From Brugia malayi (taxonomy: Eukaryota > Nematoda > Chromadorea > Rhabditida > Onchocercidae), in assembly GCF_000002995.4 (NCBI RefSeq), contig NW_025062477.1:3816649-3880648 (forward strand): a stretch of 64,000 nucleotides of DNA, written 5' to 3'. The notes under the pieces were generated by a model. The model was not told the origin of the DNA. It saw only the letters and a list, made by a program, of their open reading frames with translations, and did no database searches. A program made the translations under genes and the position numbers. This document shows positions 12,273 through 27,900 of this stretch, in pieces; within the stretch, counting starts at the first letter, position 1; each line of letters begins with the position of its first letter.

Positions 12273-12956
12273 TCACTCCTGTTAACCTTTCAATTAACTT
12301 CCGATATTTCTTGCGTTAAATCTTGAAAAAAGATCCTATATAATCAAAATAAGGAATAATTCAGGATTTCACAAAGAAAAAATTTTATCAGTGCAAAATC
12401 GAAATGATAGGAAACGTTTTACTTCAGTTGAAGCAGCATAATAACAGCGGAACAAAAAGGAAACGTCAACGGATGCACAACCTGTTTATTATTTATCGAC
12501 AAATGATACTAAATAGAATGCGAGAATTAATTGCTGAAAATATTAGCATATCATTTTCAATATCACATATTATACAATGTAATATGCATCTGAAAGTACT
12601 TTACAAAATGCGGTATCTACTTACTTCCTCTTTTTTACTGAGCATTTAACACATAAGCATTTGCTGAAAAATCTACAGATAACTGAAAATTATAAAACAA
12701 TAAACACACGGGCAATTTGAAAAAAAAAAAAGAAAACTTTACCCAAAGTCAATTTTTTGAAGGTATTACTGCTAAGATTGTGAAGAATATAAGAAAAATA
12801 AAAACCCAACTGATAGAAAAAAATTCCAGGAAAATGGTAGAAGGGTTTAAGGAGACTAGAAAGCCATCTATTTAGAAGACAGAAAACAATGATGTGATAT
12901 CTAATGATATGTCAAATTGATTGGAACGGTTTAAAAATTGGAATTTGAACGAAACG
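12273..12956. other. Intergenic region between LSM10 and the LRRK gene
   Basis: A 684-bp gap between the stop of the upstream LRRK gene and the start of LSM10. No other gene seen. It is one of the shortest gaps in the window, leaving room for a loose operon. Confidence 0.55.
12279..12281 (-). other. Probable trans-splice acceptor of the LSM10 gene
   Basis: On the minus strand ggttaacag ends 6 nt before the ATG. The upstream tract is less T-rich than at the other genes, so confidence is moderate. Confidence 0.45.
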
Positions 12957-15900
12957 TTATGAAACCCATTCATCTGTGCGCCAGATGATTGCGCAGTGCG
13001 AATCTCGGCGAAGAGTAGTTGAACCCTGATGCTTCCGATCCGTAAATCGATCTATCAGACATCTGGAAGTTATCTAAATTATTTATAGTAATGTGCTAAC
13101 TTCAACTGAAAAAAAAAAAAAAACTGAATGTTTTCAGTCCGAAAGTTTATTAAAGACAAAATTATTATCATTTAGCACAAAAGAAAAGGAATGCTCTACA
13201 TCAGATCAAGTAACACAAATATAAAATCCCTAATTTTATCACAAATTGCAGTTGATCAAAGATGTTAAAGAGATAACAAACCTATATCCATTTCCAATCG
13301 TAATTACGTAACTATTTAAGGAAGACATACGCTCGGTAGTACCCTGCCTAAAACGATTTACTGTTTCTGATAAGCGATCCTTCACTCGGCTAACACCTTC
13401 TAATGAGTTATCACCGCTATCAGTGCTGTTAGCACCAAAACTTCGTTTTTCTAAGCTTGTCACACTGATAAGGTCTTTACGAGTACGTATGTATTCATTT
13501 AGAGCTGAAGCTACGTCCAAGACAATTATCGTATGTACATCTTCCACATATGGCCGGAATGCAGCAAGTGGTCGCATCTGCAGTACAGTATCAACATTCA
13601 ACAATATAATTTTCTAACTTCAACTTTAACAAAAGATAAATTGAGTAAAATGGAATGATCTCAACAGGAAACGAAATTTTTTTTTTCAAAACATTTCAAC
13701 ATTATAATTCAACTTATTTTGTAAATGATCTTCGGTTCATACATTAGTGATTTCAACTTTCATCATCATTTGAAACATGGATACCACGTTATTAATGATG
13801 TACTTACAATAGTACTTATATTCAACAATACAAATACAAAACTTTCACTATAAGTATCCCAATGGATGTAATTCAAACTCTGATGCCATGAATGAATAAG
13901 ACAATTACCCAAACGTGCAAAAACAATATCTTAAAGTTCATATTTTAAGCTATGAAATGTTGATTGATGGAACATATGTCTATATGCTGTTCTAGTTTCT
14001 TTGCAAAATATTATCTCAAGAAAAACAGTTATCACATTAAAGCCACAACGACAAAAACTTTACTTACCTCGAAAGCTTGAGCAACAATTACTGCTCCTCT
14101 GCTTGTTCCTATATACAGTTGTGCACCATCTGTCCTATCTAGCAACGCAAGTGCAGAAACATAACCATCTCGAGATGCCTCAATATCCAAGGTTGAAATT
14201 GATTCCGAGGAAGGCAAAATTTTACGGGAGTCAAGCCGATTACGAATCATTCGTGATGAAGTGGACCACTGATACACCTACAGATGTGTACTACGTTATT
14301 TCCTAAACTATTATTGCAGAATACTACTCGAGGTGATCAAAGGAGAACGAGTTTGATCACAATACTTTCATTTCACTTAAAATCATACTAATAATAAGGA
14401 AAGAAGATGTAAAACCACTACAAAATTCTTTTCAACTTCTTGAAGCTTATATTAATACAGAATTATTGCATATTTCCCTTTATGAAAATTAGGTGCTAAA
14501 ATATGGAAAGTACCAGGTAACAATCTTGTCAATAAAAAGAAAAAAACAATTATAAATGTTATTTACAAGTAAATTACTTTGCTTCCATGAGAGAGAACAG
14601 ACCATAAGAGCGCTGAATCTGTTTCAGCAGTTACCATATGCGACACACAACTTTTCTCAACTGCATTTACTTGGTTTTCTTCATGACAGATGTTTGCAGA
14701 TAATACCAGTTGATTTTCTAAAGTTACATCATAAATGGATATGGAGGAATGTTCGTGTCCCGTCCATATCTGCCTGAAAGTAAAAAAAAAAAAGACTTAA
14801 AATATGATCATGCTGGTGGGTTTAAATCGACGCGGTAATTCAATTATGTTATTACATACATCGCTTTTCCTTCATTACATAACTACTAATATATGACAAC
14901 ATTATTCATTTTCATCATTATTTAGATTACAAACAAATTAATCAATTAACTAATGGAATTAAAATTGATTTGATGAAACAACAACTAAATAAATCTGGTT
15001 GGGAAAGAAATCGAAATTTATCAGAACATAACTTCATCATTTATAATCAAAAAAAAAAGTCCAAAAGTGAAAAAATAAAATGTAAACCAACAACATATAT
15101 TTTCACATATTGATCAAAAACAAAATTAGAACCGCTTACTTCCCATTCTGGCCATAATCGATTATAGCTGATGAATGAACGGTGGATAAACCAATGGAAG
15201 AGACGAAAGGATTATCAGTAATACGATCACCCTTCACAAGTAATAACGCAGAAGGAAGAGTAACTAATATTAATAGCGGAGTAGCAATAAAAACCGATAA
15301 TGAAATGACACTAATAGACAGATGTGCAGTAGGGAGAAAACGTGATATTGAAAACGACCAAAGTTCGGAATATGATGAGCGGCTATAAATAGATGAATTT
15401 TGAGAGATAAAAAAGTACGAAAAAAAAAAAAGATACAGTCCTCCTTTTTCTAATTTCATTAAAACTAATAAAAGTAACACGCGATATCAACAAACCAGTA
15501 AATCCTTAGTATTCCAGTCGATTCTGCAAGCCATACATTGTCGGCGACCACACACATCGCCAATATTACTGTCTTGTCCGTATTCATAATGATGCTCTAC
15601 AATTTTACTAATAGAACACTACCAATTTTTGATTTCATATGCTGTATCTTTCAAACAATCAAACAACAAAACTTATGGAAGATGAAGCAACCTTAGAATC
15701 TAGCCAACCGTACTGATTGCAACTAACAACAGTGACAGATCCGTCTGATCTGCTCATCCATACTTCTCCTTCAACACTGTCTTCTATTGCGGAACCAAAT
15801 TCCACGTCATCCACAGCTGAAAAAATAAAACTAATATACAAGGTTGTGATATTTCTACATACTGTGATTTGCAAAAGATAAAGAGACGAAAAGTTGTAAA

Positions 15901-18900
15901 ATAATTATGGAAATTACCAATGAAAGAGAATTTAAAATAGTGCGTATTGCAAGAGCACATGAAACTTTGAAAGTTGATAAGATTTGAGGGATTCTCTTAC
16001 AGCACTTTCTTTTGGAGTATGATGTGCTTATGAGTGACTTACTAGAAAAAGAAATACTAGAATTGACAGCAGAATCAGGGTCATTCAAAGAAATGACATC
16101 CAGTAGATGAGTGAATTCGGGAGCTGTAGTCATAGAGACAATTTGAGATGCTGAAGGACGATCCACTGGCTGTGCTGCCCAACAGACAACCATTACATCA
16201 AGCACGTTACAAGGATATAACAATTCCTATAATGAAGCAAAAAACAATGTTCGAATATTGATATAATTAGTGAATGTATCAGGCATAGTGCAATATAAGT
16301 AACTTTCCAATGCACAGTTGTAAAATAATTATAGAAATTCTCAATTAAATAGAATTCAAAATAATCCAAAAAGCCAAAGTCGAATTACTTATTGATTTTT
16401 AGGCATGCTTAAAATAGAATAAATAAATGTTTTTGTAACTCGAACAAAAAATTCATTCTTAAAATTGTTATCAGTGAACATTAAGGGAAAAATAAACTTA
16501 CGGAAGGAGTAAGTCTCGGTCGGCCACCATCCAGAACGTATTCCTTAAGTTGTTCATGGCCATCGAATGGTAATTTAAGACTGATCAGCTCGTACAAAAA
16601 CATCGCAAATGAAAAGCAGTCCGCCTATACTACGTAACAAATTAAAAAACTTGAAAGACAAGATAAACAAAGATATAATTGATTTAAGCATTACTTTTTC
16701 CGTGTATTCTTGTTCTCCGTTGTATCGCATTATCTCTGGAGCCATAAAACCTTCCGTTCCACCGAATCCCTTAGCACCACCAGAAGGAAAAGAGCTTCGC
16801 GATATACCATAATCGCCCAATTTAACAAGAACATCCGTTATAGTACTAAATGGCGGCGGAAATCGCCATGTCAAAACATTTTCACATTTCAGGTCACGAT
16901 AAATAATGCGGTGTTCGTGAAGATATTCCAAAGCTTTGGCTACCTGAAAATTACAAACATTATATAGTTTATTTTCAATTCAAATTTCAAAACAATCTAG
17001 CTATGTCTGTTGCAATACATTTCAAAGATTAAGCAGATCAATCAAATATATTCCGAAATCGTTAAAGAGGACCTGACTGGCAGTATCTTGAATGACACTT
17101 AGACGTAACCGAGCCCCGCTTCGCCTGTAATTGTTGAGGAGATGATTTAAGGCACCAAGAGGGGCTAATTCAACCAAAAGTGCCAAAGGTCGTGGGCATA
17201 CACCCATCAGCGCAGTAATGTGAGAATGCTGAAGTGATGCTAGCACATTCAGTTCTTGTCGACATGTACAGTATGCACGACAAGCATTCTGCAGTGGATC
17301 TCGTTGCCATTTCGTATATGCTGCCTAAAAATCAAGCCTATTTAAAATAGTAAAAATAAAAAGAAAAAAAAGATATAGATAATCCAGAGATGGACAATTT
17401 CCAAATGCTACTACGATTTGAAACAATTTGAATATGTCTGAGCAACTTGCAGGAAATCTCCCATAAACAGACACAATTTTTGCAACTGTAAAGCTTAAGA
17501 AAAAAACCAACATTATCTTCTCTATATATGCATTATTACATACAATTTAGTGTAATAAACGTTTTACCTTATATGCTGAAACGGATGATACTCGAGCACC
17601 CAAACCTGGTTCCACTGGTTCTAACATTTTTAATGCAACATCTTGTGCATTCGCATCCTGAACATGTAGTAGCATCAAAAAGAGATTACACTATTTTAAT
17701 CTTTTGATTCATAGAAAATCTTTTCATCCATTACTAGCAAAAAATCAGAATTAAGAATGCTTTAAATGCTTAAAAAAAGATGAAATACTATATCAACTAT
17801 TATTTGTCAGCTCCATAATTATCGACTGATGACTTAACTTACCGAAATTTTGAGAGCAGCCTTAAACACAAAACCAAATGCACCGTGCCCGATCAATTTA
17901 CCTCGCTTCACAGAATTAGGCTGAATGAGATAATCCTCATTGATATCTAAGAAGACAGTATCAGGCGCAATGTCTACAACAGATATGTCGAAGTGCAATG
18001 GGCATCTCAAATTGACTCCATCGTGGGCACTAAGGATACACTCCTCCACCATGAATGCATGTAATTTATGCTTTGGTGATGAATCACTAAAATGAGGTAT
18101 CATTTATAAACAAACACTGAATGAACAAGAAGTAATATTTTTTTCATCGACGTCGAGTATTTGATCTAAAGCAGAAAGCAGTGACAGAAAGATTAGCAAA
18201 TGGGCAAAAAACGGAAGGATAAACATGAACAAACATTTCATACATTATGAAACTTTACAATCAAGAAAAACTACCATATTATGTCGTCATTCTTCTTAAC
18301 TTTAAAAAAAGCATCCAAATTTCGTGTACTGCTGGCACATTTGAGACATGGAACAAGACGATTTACAAGGAGACACCCCTCCGAAGTATGTACAAAACGT
18401 GTTCCCAATGACGGATACCTGAAATGTTTAAATAAGGAATCAAATCAATTCAGAAATCACTAAAATAACTCCAATTGAGTATTCGAAATTATCAAACGCA
18501 GGTAAATATATACCAATCTTCCAACAAAGTATCCATAATATCCACAATGAGAGCTAAGAGACGGGTCACTGCAGCACGGTTACTCCGAAGAACATATTCT
18601 TTTTCATCACTAACTAAATTTATCCTGAAATAAAGAAAAACCGTTCTGCATTTGTTTGATGTGGTAAGGCATTAGCAATCAAGTACTAAATACGAATGGA
18701 ACCTGACTGCCGGAATGATAATTTCGATCAGCGAGGAACCACTTATATCTAACGTACGCCAATTACTATCCTCTGCACAACAACGCCATTCAACTGTTTC
18801 GTAATGAACGTCTCGCACCTCAGCAAGCGGCAAAAACTGTCGCATTACAAATATTGTTTTTTCAAATGCCAAGATCTGAAAACATGACGGTAATGATAAA

Positions 18901-21900
18901 AGTAGAGTAAGAAAAAAAAATATTTCAATTCAATTTTATACAATAGTATTTTGCAAATCTATTTTTTGATTAAGCGGGGGACACAAATGAATAAATGCTG
19001 CTCAGAAATATATGGAACATCTTTTACAGGATGAATACAAAGAATGACATTGAAATAGGATAGGAATAAATAATTTCCACCAAAACAATGAGTGAGGAGA
19101 CCAAAACAGATGTAAAAGGAGATAAATGAATAATGAGATACACTGCATGGAAATCTCACCGCAAAGATTAAAAAAAAAATTAGGGAAAAAAGCACACCTC
19201 AAAACCAGTCTGCCAAAGTAGCCAATACGGAAGAAACTTCCTATCACAGAGTTCATTTAGTGTCTCTAACGAAGAATCTTCCGACAAATATTCAACTTCC
19301 AGTAAACGTTCCATGCACATTGTGATATGATCATCGACAAGTACCCGTGTCATTAGCCGTGACCAAAAGCCGGAAGGTATGTATGCCATCATATAGATCC
19401 GACGCACTACTTCCTACAATATTTTACTAAGTAAAAATATAATTGCAATGTATAAATCAGTGTCTTCCACATCAAGTTACTCTTCTGTACCTCTTGAACT
19501 TAACTAAGCCTATTTATTAAAGAAACAGTCCCAGAAACTACAAAATGCTAATATGTGCTTACTTGCTCCAAGTACTCCATATTTACAGTACATCTGTGCT
19601 CGTCAATTAAAGGAATTCCTTTATCACAACCAGACTCATTACGACCAACTGAAACTGATGCTGAAGATTTCTCGTGACTATTCAAAATAGTAGTTAGCGG
19701 TACTGTTGTTCGATATCGCTTACCACCCAAATTTCGTTGAGAAAATAGTGTCTGCATCTGCAGATGTGATGCTTTCATTATGAGGCTATTTTTTGCTTCT
19801 CGTTGCTTAACTGTCAATTGCCACGATGTAGTCCTTGTTGGCACCTTTAAGTTTTCTATGTTAGTTCATATTTCTATTTTTTGTAAACATAAACTTTCTA
19901 TTTTTTTCTAAACATAAACTAAAAAGATGTATAAAAAGGATTACCCGAGGAAAAGCTATAATTATGAATTTATATCTCAATTATCATTCATACAAAATTA
20001 ACTATTAGGCAGTGTTTTTCACAACACCGTAACTTTTAATTGAAGATTAATAGCAAATATATAGCAGGAATAAATTAAAAACATAAACTAAAAAGAAAAA
20101 GAGATATAAAAAGATGTATAAAAAGGATTACTAAAGGAGAGGAAAAGAAATAGTGCATTTAAAATTCTGTATAAATGTCATCATTATGAACAAGTAAGCG
20201 CTCACATATATGTATGAAAACTTATTTTATATACACTTTTGGAGTATTTTGAAAACTGATTTAAAAGATGAAAAAGGAAAGATGAAGGAAGGCGCTTGAT
20301 TTATTTGTAAACGAAATAATGTATCTGATTTTACTTTAAATCAATGTCTTTCCAAATGCTCACAGAAATGAATATGTATCAATACACTACTAGAAGACTA
20401 AATAATGAGATCTATTTATATAAATTGCCCAGTACTTCTATAAGAAGTATCAAGTATCAATCGACATGTATTTTAGGAAAATAAGAATTACAGTCTTATT
20501 AAAAAAATATAGCAAATGTGAATTAAAAATTAACCAGAACTCTTGAACCTGGATAACCACCTCTTAATTGATATTCGTCAGGTAATAAAGAAGGGATCAG
20601 TAGTGAACGCGACTGCCAATAAAGTGCAACCTCAAATTTCTGCAGTAAGGATATAATGTGGGACCTGCAAATAATGTGATATCAAAATGTAGGTAGATAC
20701 AAACTGAGTTTCAAACTACTAATAATCTGGTGTACCTTAGGTTAATAGCAGAGTTGTTCAAGTTGAGTGACTTGAATAACACTTGAAGATCGTCAATTTT
20801 CATAAGTCCATTGCGCGCAAACGGATTTATTTCTCGAATTGTTATCACATGAGCAAGGATGTCGCACAGCCATTGTGGATCCAAGAAATATAACTCTCTC
20901 AGAGTCACATCTTCATAATGCAGTATTACTCCTACAATAACCATAACACTTCATTAAACTTAATCATACTTTCTTTCATTAACACCAAGCTTAGCAAATC
21001 ACCTTGTTCATATCTATACGAGTTTTATTTCCTGATTGAATTTATCTGAAGCACATAACACAACTGTTTTTTATTTCTATAACAATACCACTGCACTGGT
21101 TCTTTTTTGGATTTTTTGGATAAAATGTTTCAAAATAAAACCATTCTCGTGGAGAAATGAGCAGGCGTGGTTAAATTCGATGTCATCACGGAATGCACGA
21201 CCGTAATTTTTCAGCATTCTTTCTTGAATAGTAGCGCGAAAATCACTATTTCTCATAACTGGTTCTATTCCTTTCGAACGTCGTTCATCTGCCAGTTCAA
21301 CCACTATCTAATAAACAACTGCAGTGAGCTAGAAATAAATAGCCGAAATGAAAAATAATGAAAAGCAACTAAATAATGTGGAAAATGATTGACTAACGAT
21401 TAATGCCTTAAGTGTTACGCAAAAAAAAAAGAACTATTTATCATGGAATAAATGATGGAAAAGTTGACACTATATTCAAATACATGAAAGTAACTTTTTC
21501 TAATGCCATATAAGAAGCTGGAATCTTCTGATCTAGGAGTCGTTCTTTGCTATTCGCCGTTCGAATATCATAAGCAGTATGATAAAGCAAATTACAAAGC
21601 GCACGAATATTCTGTTTCGTTTTTGATGAGACAAATAATGATTCGACAACTCGTGGTAAACCTTTTTTGTCTGCATCGGACACCATAACAAAATGATCTA
21701 TAACTTCATCCTCATAAAATCATGAAAGAAAAAAAAAAGCTACAATCTTACTAAAGATTTATTTTGTTGCTATAGGATATGACAACTTTATGGAACATGG
21801 AAAATATTCAGAAGAAATGATGAGTGTTGAAACCATATAGCTGAAAAGTATTCAATCTGGAAAAATTTTAGCAAATACTCTCGAAGGAGCTGCATACTCC

Positions 21901-24900
21901 ATATCGAAATTTATTGCATGTCCTCTAATAACACTTAATAAAAAAATGTTTAAAAATATCAAACCTCTGATGAGTGCATTCAAATCTTCCAGATAAGTAG
22001 GTGGAAAACGTTCAGAATTCGAAAAGATTTGATCAACATGGGTACCAACGATGATTACTGGGGAATTCGGTGCGCGAGCCTATAAACACTAAGATAGAAT
22101 GAGACTTGAAAAGTATTAGATAATGGATGTAAAATAATAAAAGGACTATGTAAATGTAAAAGTAAAGCATTTACGAATTGTTACTATTCGGTTGTGTATA
22201 AAATGCCAAAACTAAGATTATTAATGAAGGAGATAAATAAAATATGAAATTTGATGACCTGTATATTAACGAGCCACTGACGCAAATCTGGCAATGCAGT
22301 CTCACCATCAGTTACCTTCCAAACCAATATATACAAAGAACGTCGTGATAAAAAATATTGATGAGTTGCATAGTATTCGCGTTGTCCACCAAAATCCCAC
22401 GTACGAAATGTAAGCGGACCGAAAGTAGGTTCTCCTAAAAAATTTTGCTAGAAACTACTTATAAAATGAGAAATATGTGAAAAAGAAGCAAGACACTAAT
22501 GTGTCAATAGTTTATGAAAGTGGGTAAGACGGAGTTTTTTTCTTTTTCTTTTTTTGTTATATTTGAATTCAAACAAACGCATTGGGCTTAGTATATCACA
22601 TATTCCGACATTTTCGAACTTAGTACATAGGCTTCTACTATTCTGTCCTCTAACCTTTCGTCTTTTTTGGCTCAAAGGTCCATTCTCCGATGTCAACACC
22701 CACTGTGGAAATGTTGGCACCCTTTGCGGTACGATCTCCGCCGCTGCCTGTACTATGTCCCATTCTTTTTGACCAGCTCTGCAGTCGGTTTTAATGAATT
22801 TTTCACTTTCAGAGAGTTTTACATGGAAAACGAAAGTAAACAAATTAGTATGTAAGATAAGATACTAACTGCAGAATCAACACTATAGTAACCAGTTTAA
22901 AAAGTTCCAGAAAAAATAAAAATAAAACGGAAAATCAATCAATAGCACTATAAAACAACTACATCATTTGGTGATGTCCTTTTGCCCACAGTACCCTCTA
23001 GACGAATTTGTTGTAAAAGTGAGGTTTTTCCAATTCCTTGCACTCCAACGATCATCAATTTAAGCCGTGTATAAGGACGAGAACTGCAACAAGGATATGG
23101 ATAGACGGTATTGAATGTCTAATATTCAAAGCTATAAAAGACCAACAAAAACTGTAAATACTTACTACCTTTATGCAATCATTTATAATAAGATGAAGAA
23201 AAATAAGAAAAGAAATAGCTGAAGTAATTAACAAAAATGACATACTCTTCCAAGACGGATTTTAGATATGCAATGAGATTAACAGTTTTGTAACTCTCTA
23301 CATGCACCATGCTCTTCAGCGGATCTCGCAAAGAACAACCCTTCAAAATAAGATTCCAAAGTTTACCTGAAATAAGATTTCCTAATGCATGTGATAATCC
23401 CATGCAATAATAGCTCATGTAATAATGTAAGACTCAAAGGAAGTGACAACGAAATAATGAAACTTACTAAGAAGACCTAATTCTGGAGGCAGCATTTCAA
23501 TGCCACTGTTTCCACTCAAGTTTAATACGGACAAAGACACCAAGTTGGACAATGCTGCAGGAACGTTCGACACGAAATTATTACTCACATCGAGAGTTGT
23601 GAGAGCAGGAAACAGTATCTGCCTCCTAGCCTGTAAGATTTTCAAAACAAATGAAAATTATTTATTCTGACATGAGAAAACAGTAATATGTTTTGCCAAT
23701 TCTACATTAACTATTAACATATGAAAAACAAACTGTACCGCAGAACATCTCTGCCGGCTTTCACGCTGCTTCTTTTTTGGGGATGAAATGATCTTCGAAC
23801 TGGGAACAAGAAGAGGAATTTCCGTAAGACGATTGTTAGCTACCAGAAATGTGCGCAATGATTCTAATCTCGTGTGCTGCTTATGAGAACAAGCATCAAT
23901 GAATGTATCACATAATGTATCGCCAGCTGGAGCAACACTTAACGAACGCTGACTACGAACTGCTGATTTTGAGCGAGATCCTAAAACACTGAATTTACGG
24001 CAGAGAAAATAAGCTTAGGAAAAACAACTTTGATGAAAATATATCAATAATTTTGAATAGTTTTGATGAAAATATATCAATAATCGAGAATACCAGAACC
24101 ATCGATTAGCAGAAATCGAAAAAACAGGAAATTCAACCCACGTTTGGTTCACACCAAAAATGCATCAATTATTTCATCAAAAAAGTTTAAAGATCATGAA
24201 ACTTACGTGAATTACGTAAAGGACTTGTATGTCTCATTGGTGAGATTTCATTTGATGAAGTGTTAACTGCGTGACACACTAACTGCACAGCAGTTGGACG
24301 CTCGAAAGCAGTAACAAGCTGATTGTTAGAAGCATCTAAGTGTCTTAATCGAGAAGGTAAACACTGCACTGGACCAAGAGATGTCAATTGATTGTGCGAT
24401 ATATTGAGTCTTGTTAAATACGGACAACAACATGCCAAGCACGACGGCATCACTTTGATCTATACGTAAATAAGTAAAAGCTAAGAAGTGTAATGCTCCT
24501 TCCTTTAAATCTGCTAATATTTGTACTTAATGCATGATCAGAGTAAATTTTTTCTTCAAATAATCAGAAATAAAAATGACTGCAGATTTAGCATAAAATG
24601 GAAGCTATAAAACGCATACATTATTATGCGACACATTGAAAACAGAAATCATGGAAGAGAAAAACATAGGCCCATTTTCGGTATCTGATTCCTCCGATCG
24701 AGCTAGTCGAATGCTCGTCTGCCATATGTTATGCCTGAAGATGAATAAAAATCATCTAAACATTCCATGGATCAAACAAAATCACATGCAGTAAGTTTTT
24801 TTTTTTTTTTATAGCAGAATGTAGAAGAAATTAATCATCAAAGGACCTTTTTAGTTCATGAATAGTAATGTTGGAGTCATCATTGCGTCCTCCAATACTC

Positions 24901-27900
24901 AAAGAGTCATCCGTTGATAAGTTGCTTTGATGAGTATACAAATCCGAATAGAGTGATTCTGGCTGCTCAGTTTCAGAAAGACTACTCGAAGGTCGAAACT
25001 GTAAAAAACCAATTGCCGGCAACACGGAAAGAATATTGTTGGATACATTTAGTTCTCGCAATCTCGATGCAGACCACAGAGTCTCCGGAAGAGAACATAG
25101 TTTGTTATGCGACACATCCAGAAAATTCAGCATTGATAGTTTGTTTGTGAACAGCTGAAAATAAAAAGTGTATCATTCTTTTTTCCTTTTTTGCTCCTTT
25201 TCAAGAGGAAACTGAAGATCATTTTTAAAGGCAGTCTAAAATACTGCTGTATTTCTTCGTCAAAATGTGAAGTTCTGTAGAAATAAAAAATAGGAATGTA
25301 AAATAATAGACAAATTTAACCAGTTATTCAAAAAAAAAATACTTCATCCGGTAGAACAGACAATTTGTTAAATTCCAGTAGCAAGCTTTCTAAGAGCGGA
25401 GCATGAAACCCATCGCTAGGAACCTCAATTTCCGTAATTTCATTATTCGCTGCATTCAGACTTCTTAATGAAGGCAGTTGTAGTAGTTGTCCACTTAATA
25501 TCTTCATTTTATTCTTCGACAAATCGATTCGTGTAAGAGCTGCTAACGCCATTCTGCAAATTTCACAGATTCAGCTATAATTTGTTTTTAATTACGGGAG
25601 CTTCATGCAAAGCCGAAATTTAAACTTCGACTAATCAATAACTGTATTTGATGATAAAGAATAATTCACCGTGATGTCCTCAGCCTCTGATTTACTTGCA
25701 GAGATGCGGCAATTAGCCAATCGTTCGAAACAGCCTCTAAGCTTGCATTATGCCAGTTCAGCATGCAAGGTGTTGTGGGATAAACAGCTGAAGATAGTTG
25801 ATTACGATTTGATGACATCTGTCCCAAATCTATATTCTTCTTATTGACACGGTATTCCGGATCCACGAATGCAAGACGTAACAGAAATAGCCTCGCCAAT
25901 GAATCCCGATTATACTGAAATAAAACATGAAGAAAGGAAATTTTCAATAGAAAAGATAAAAATTATACTTTGAAGGCTGTAGCGAGTGCAACGTTCTCGT
26001 GGTCAACAGCTCCTCGCTGCAGCAAAAACTGAACCAAAGAGACGCAACCAATTCGACATGCTTCATTAAGAGCACCAGAACCAATACATCGAGCACCATC
26101 TACACTACTGATATCTGCTTCTGTGAGTCCACAAGGTAGATTTACATCTGCTCCATGATCCACTAGTAGTCTGAAAACTGTTATTTCAGCAATAATCATT
26201 TCTTTCGTCATCCATATTACTTATATCTTATAAAGTTATTATTTTTGGAAACAATAAATGGTGGAATCAAAATGTCATTACTACTGATTACTCCTTGATG
26301 AATAGTACTGAGACCACTGAATTAGAATGTCTTATCCTACATTCAAATACAAAATACTTTGCGACTCTAAGGAAAGGGATGAGTACCTTAGCAACGATCA
26401 TAGAAATATGACAGATCTATCAGAATAGTTTCTGGACATTAATTAATGAAATCAATTATTGTGAAAAACATGGTAAGCTTAAGTGTAAATGAATATGGTG
26501 ATTCTACTCTAAACAATGATAGACAAGCACTCAGAATATTATAACCTTTTAACTTTTTTATGATCAGAGATATTAGAATTAAATTGAACATCAAAGTCAG
26601 AATTTATTCTATAAGATACAATAAGTGGAATACATACTTCACTAAAGCTATGTCACCGTTTGCTGCGGCCACCATAAGTGGAGTTTTCCCACCACTGCAG
26701 TATACATCAATTTCAAATGGGCATTTCTGATCAATGTCCATCGATGGAAATTCTACCTAAAAGAAAAAGTTAACAAACGAAGTATAGAAACGTTTAAAAA
26801 ATATCAATTTCATTACAAGAAAAGTTCTTAGGCAAGAAGTTTTCTGATACTATATCAAATACTAACCTCAAGCAAATACTTGACAATATCATAATAAGAA
26901 TTAGCGACCGCAAGGTATAGAGCAGTACGACAATGTGCATCCAGTCCGTTAACGTCTAATACGAAACGATAGCTGAAACGTCCAGAAATATCTTCAATTT
27001 TTGTGAGAACATCTTCCTCGTATGGAAATTCTAGCAACCTGAATAAGTAAGAAAATTATCCAAAAAAAAAAAAAAAAAAAAAACATCAGAATGATGACAC
27101 CACGAAAACAATAAGTGTGAATTTACAAATCATATTTTCCCGGCCTTTTACAGTCTCCCTCAATAAAATCCTACCTTATTAAATTTCGCAAGCAAAAACT
27201 ATCCTATTCTAATCCCATTCCCTATCGTAAAATCATCACATTATGCACATTTCTGTGATAATTCTGAAAAGAAACATACAGCTTAACGATATCTAAACTG
27301 CCACACTGTGATGCACAATGCAATGCTGTACTACCGTCCGCATTCTTTGCAGTCACCAAATGTGTAAAAGCCTGAAACATCTATATCAGCAATAGAACAT
27401 ATGAACTATCTGTAAATGTAACAAGAAAATATAAAGACAAACCTTAAGAATCATTTCTACGATGATCGCTTTTTGGGATGATATGGCAGCATGTAACACT
27501 GTGTCGTGAGTATTTGGCTGTATAAGTGTATGACCTCGAACGTTCAGTAAAGCCTCAACAACTTCTTTTCTTCCATTTAAGCAAGCCCTAAACAAAAATT
27601 AACATTGTTGAAAAAAACTTAAATAATTTAGAAAACATTTTCATTTATAAACAAAGAAAACTTGTAATTCCCAAAAAATCATTTTCTTATCACTACTAAA
27701 TATTAAATTCATTATTCATGATTGATGATGCTTTTTCATACGTCGATTTTGGGATCTATTTCCAACATATATGTCTATGCTTAACATTTGAATATTCATG
27801 CAAAAATGTTTTCTAGTACATATTCAATATACATCATGCTAATGACTTATTGTTTACTATTTAATTCATGCTTATGGAAATTATGCTTAAAAAATTAGAA

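Noticed and set aside
13423..13617. Plus-strand frame over a LRRK exon
   Set aside because: It is the antisense shadow of the exon 13282-13577, which closes the LRRK reading frame.
22496..22843. Alternative 116-codon frame in the Roc region
   Set aside because: It is a different frame of the same DNA. The spliced exon 22655-22778 instead gives the GTPase switch I (TVGVDIGEW) and keeps phase on both sides.
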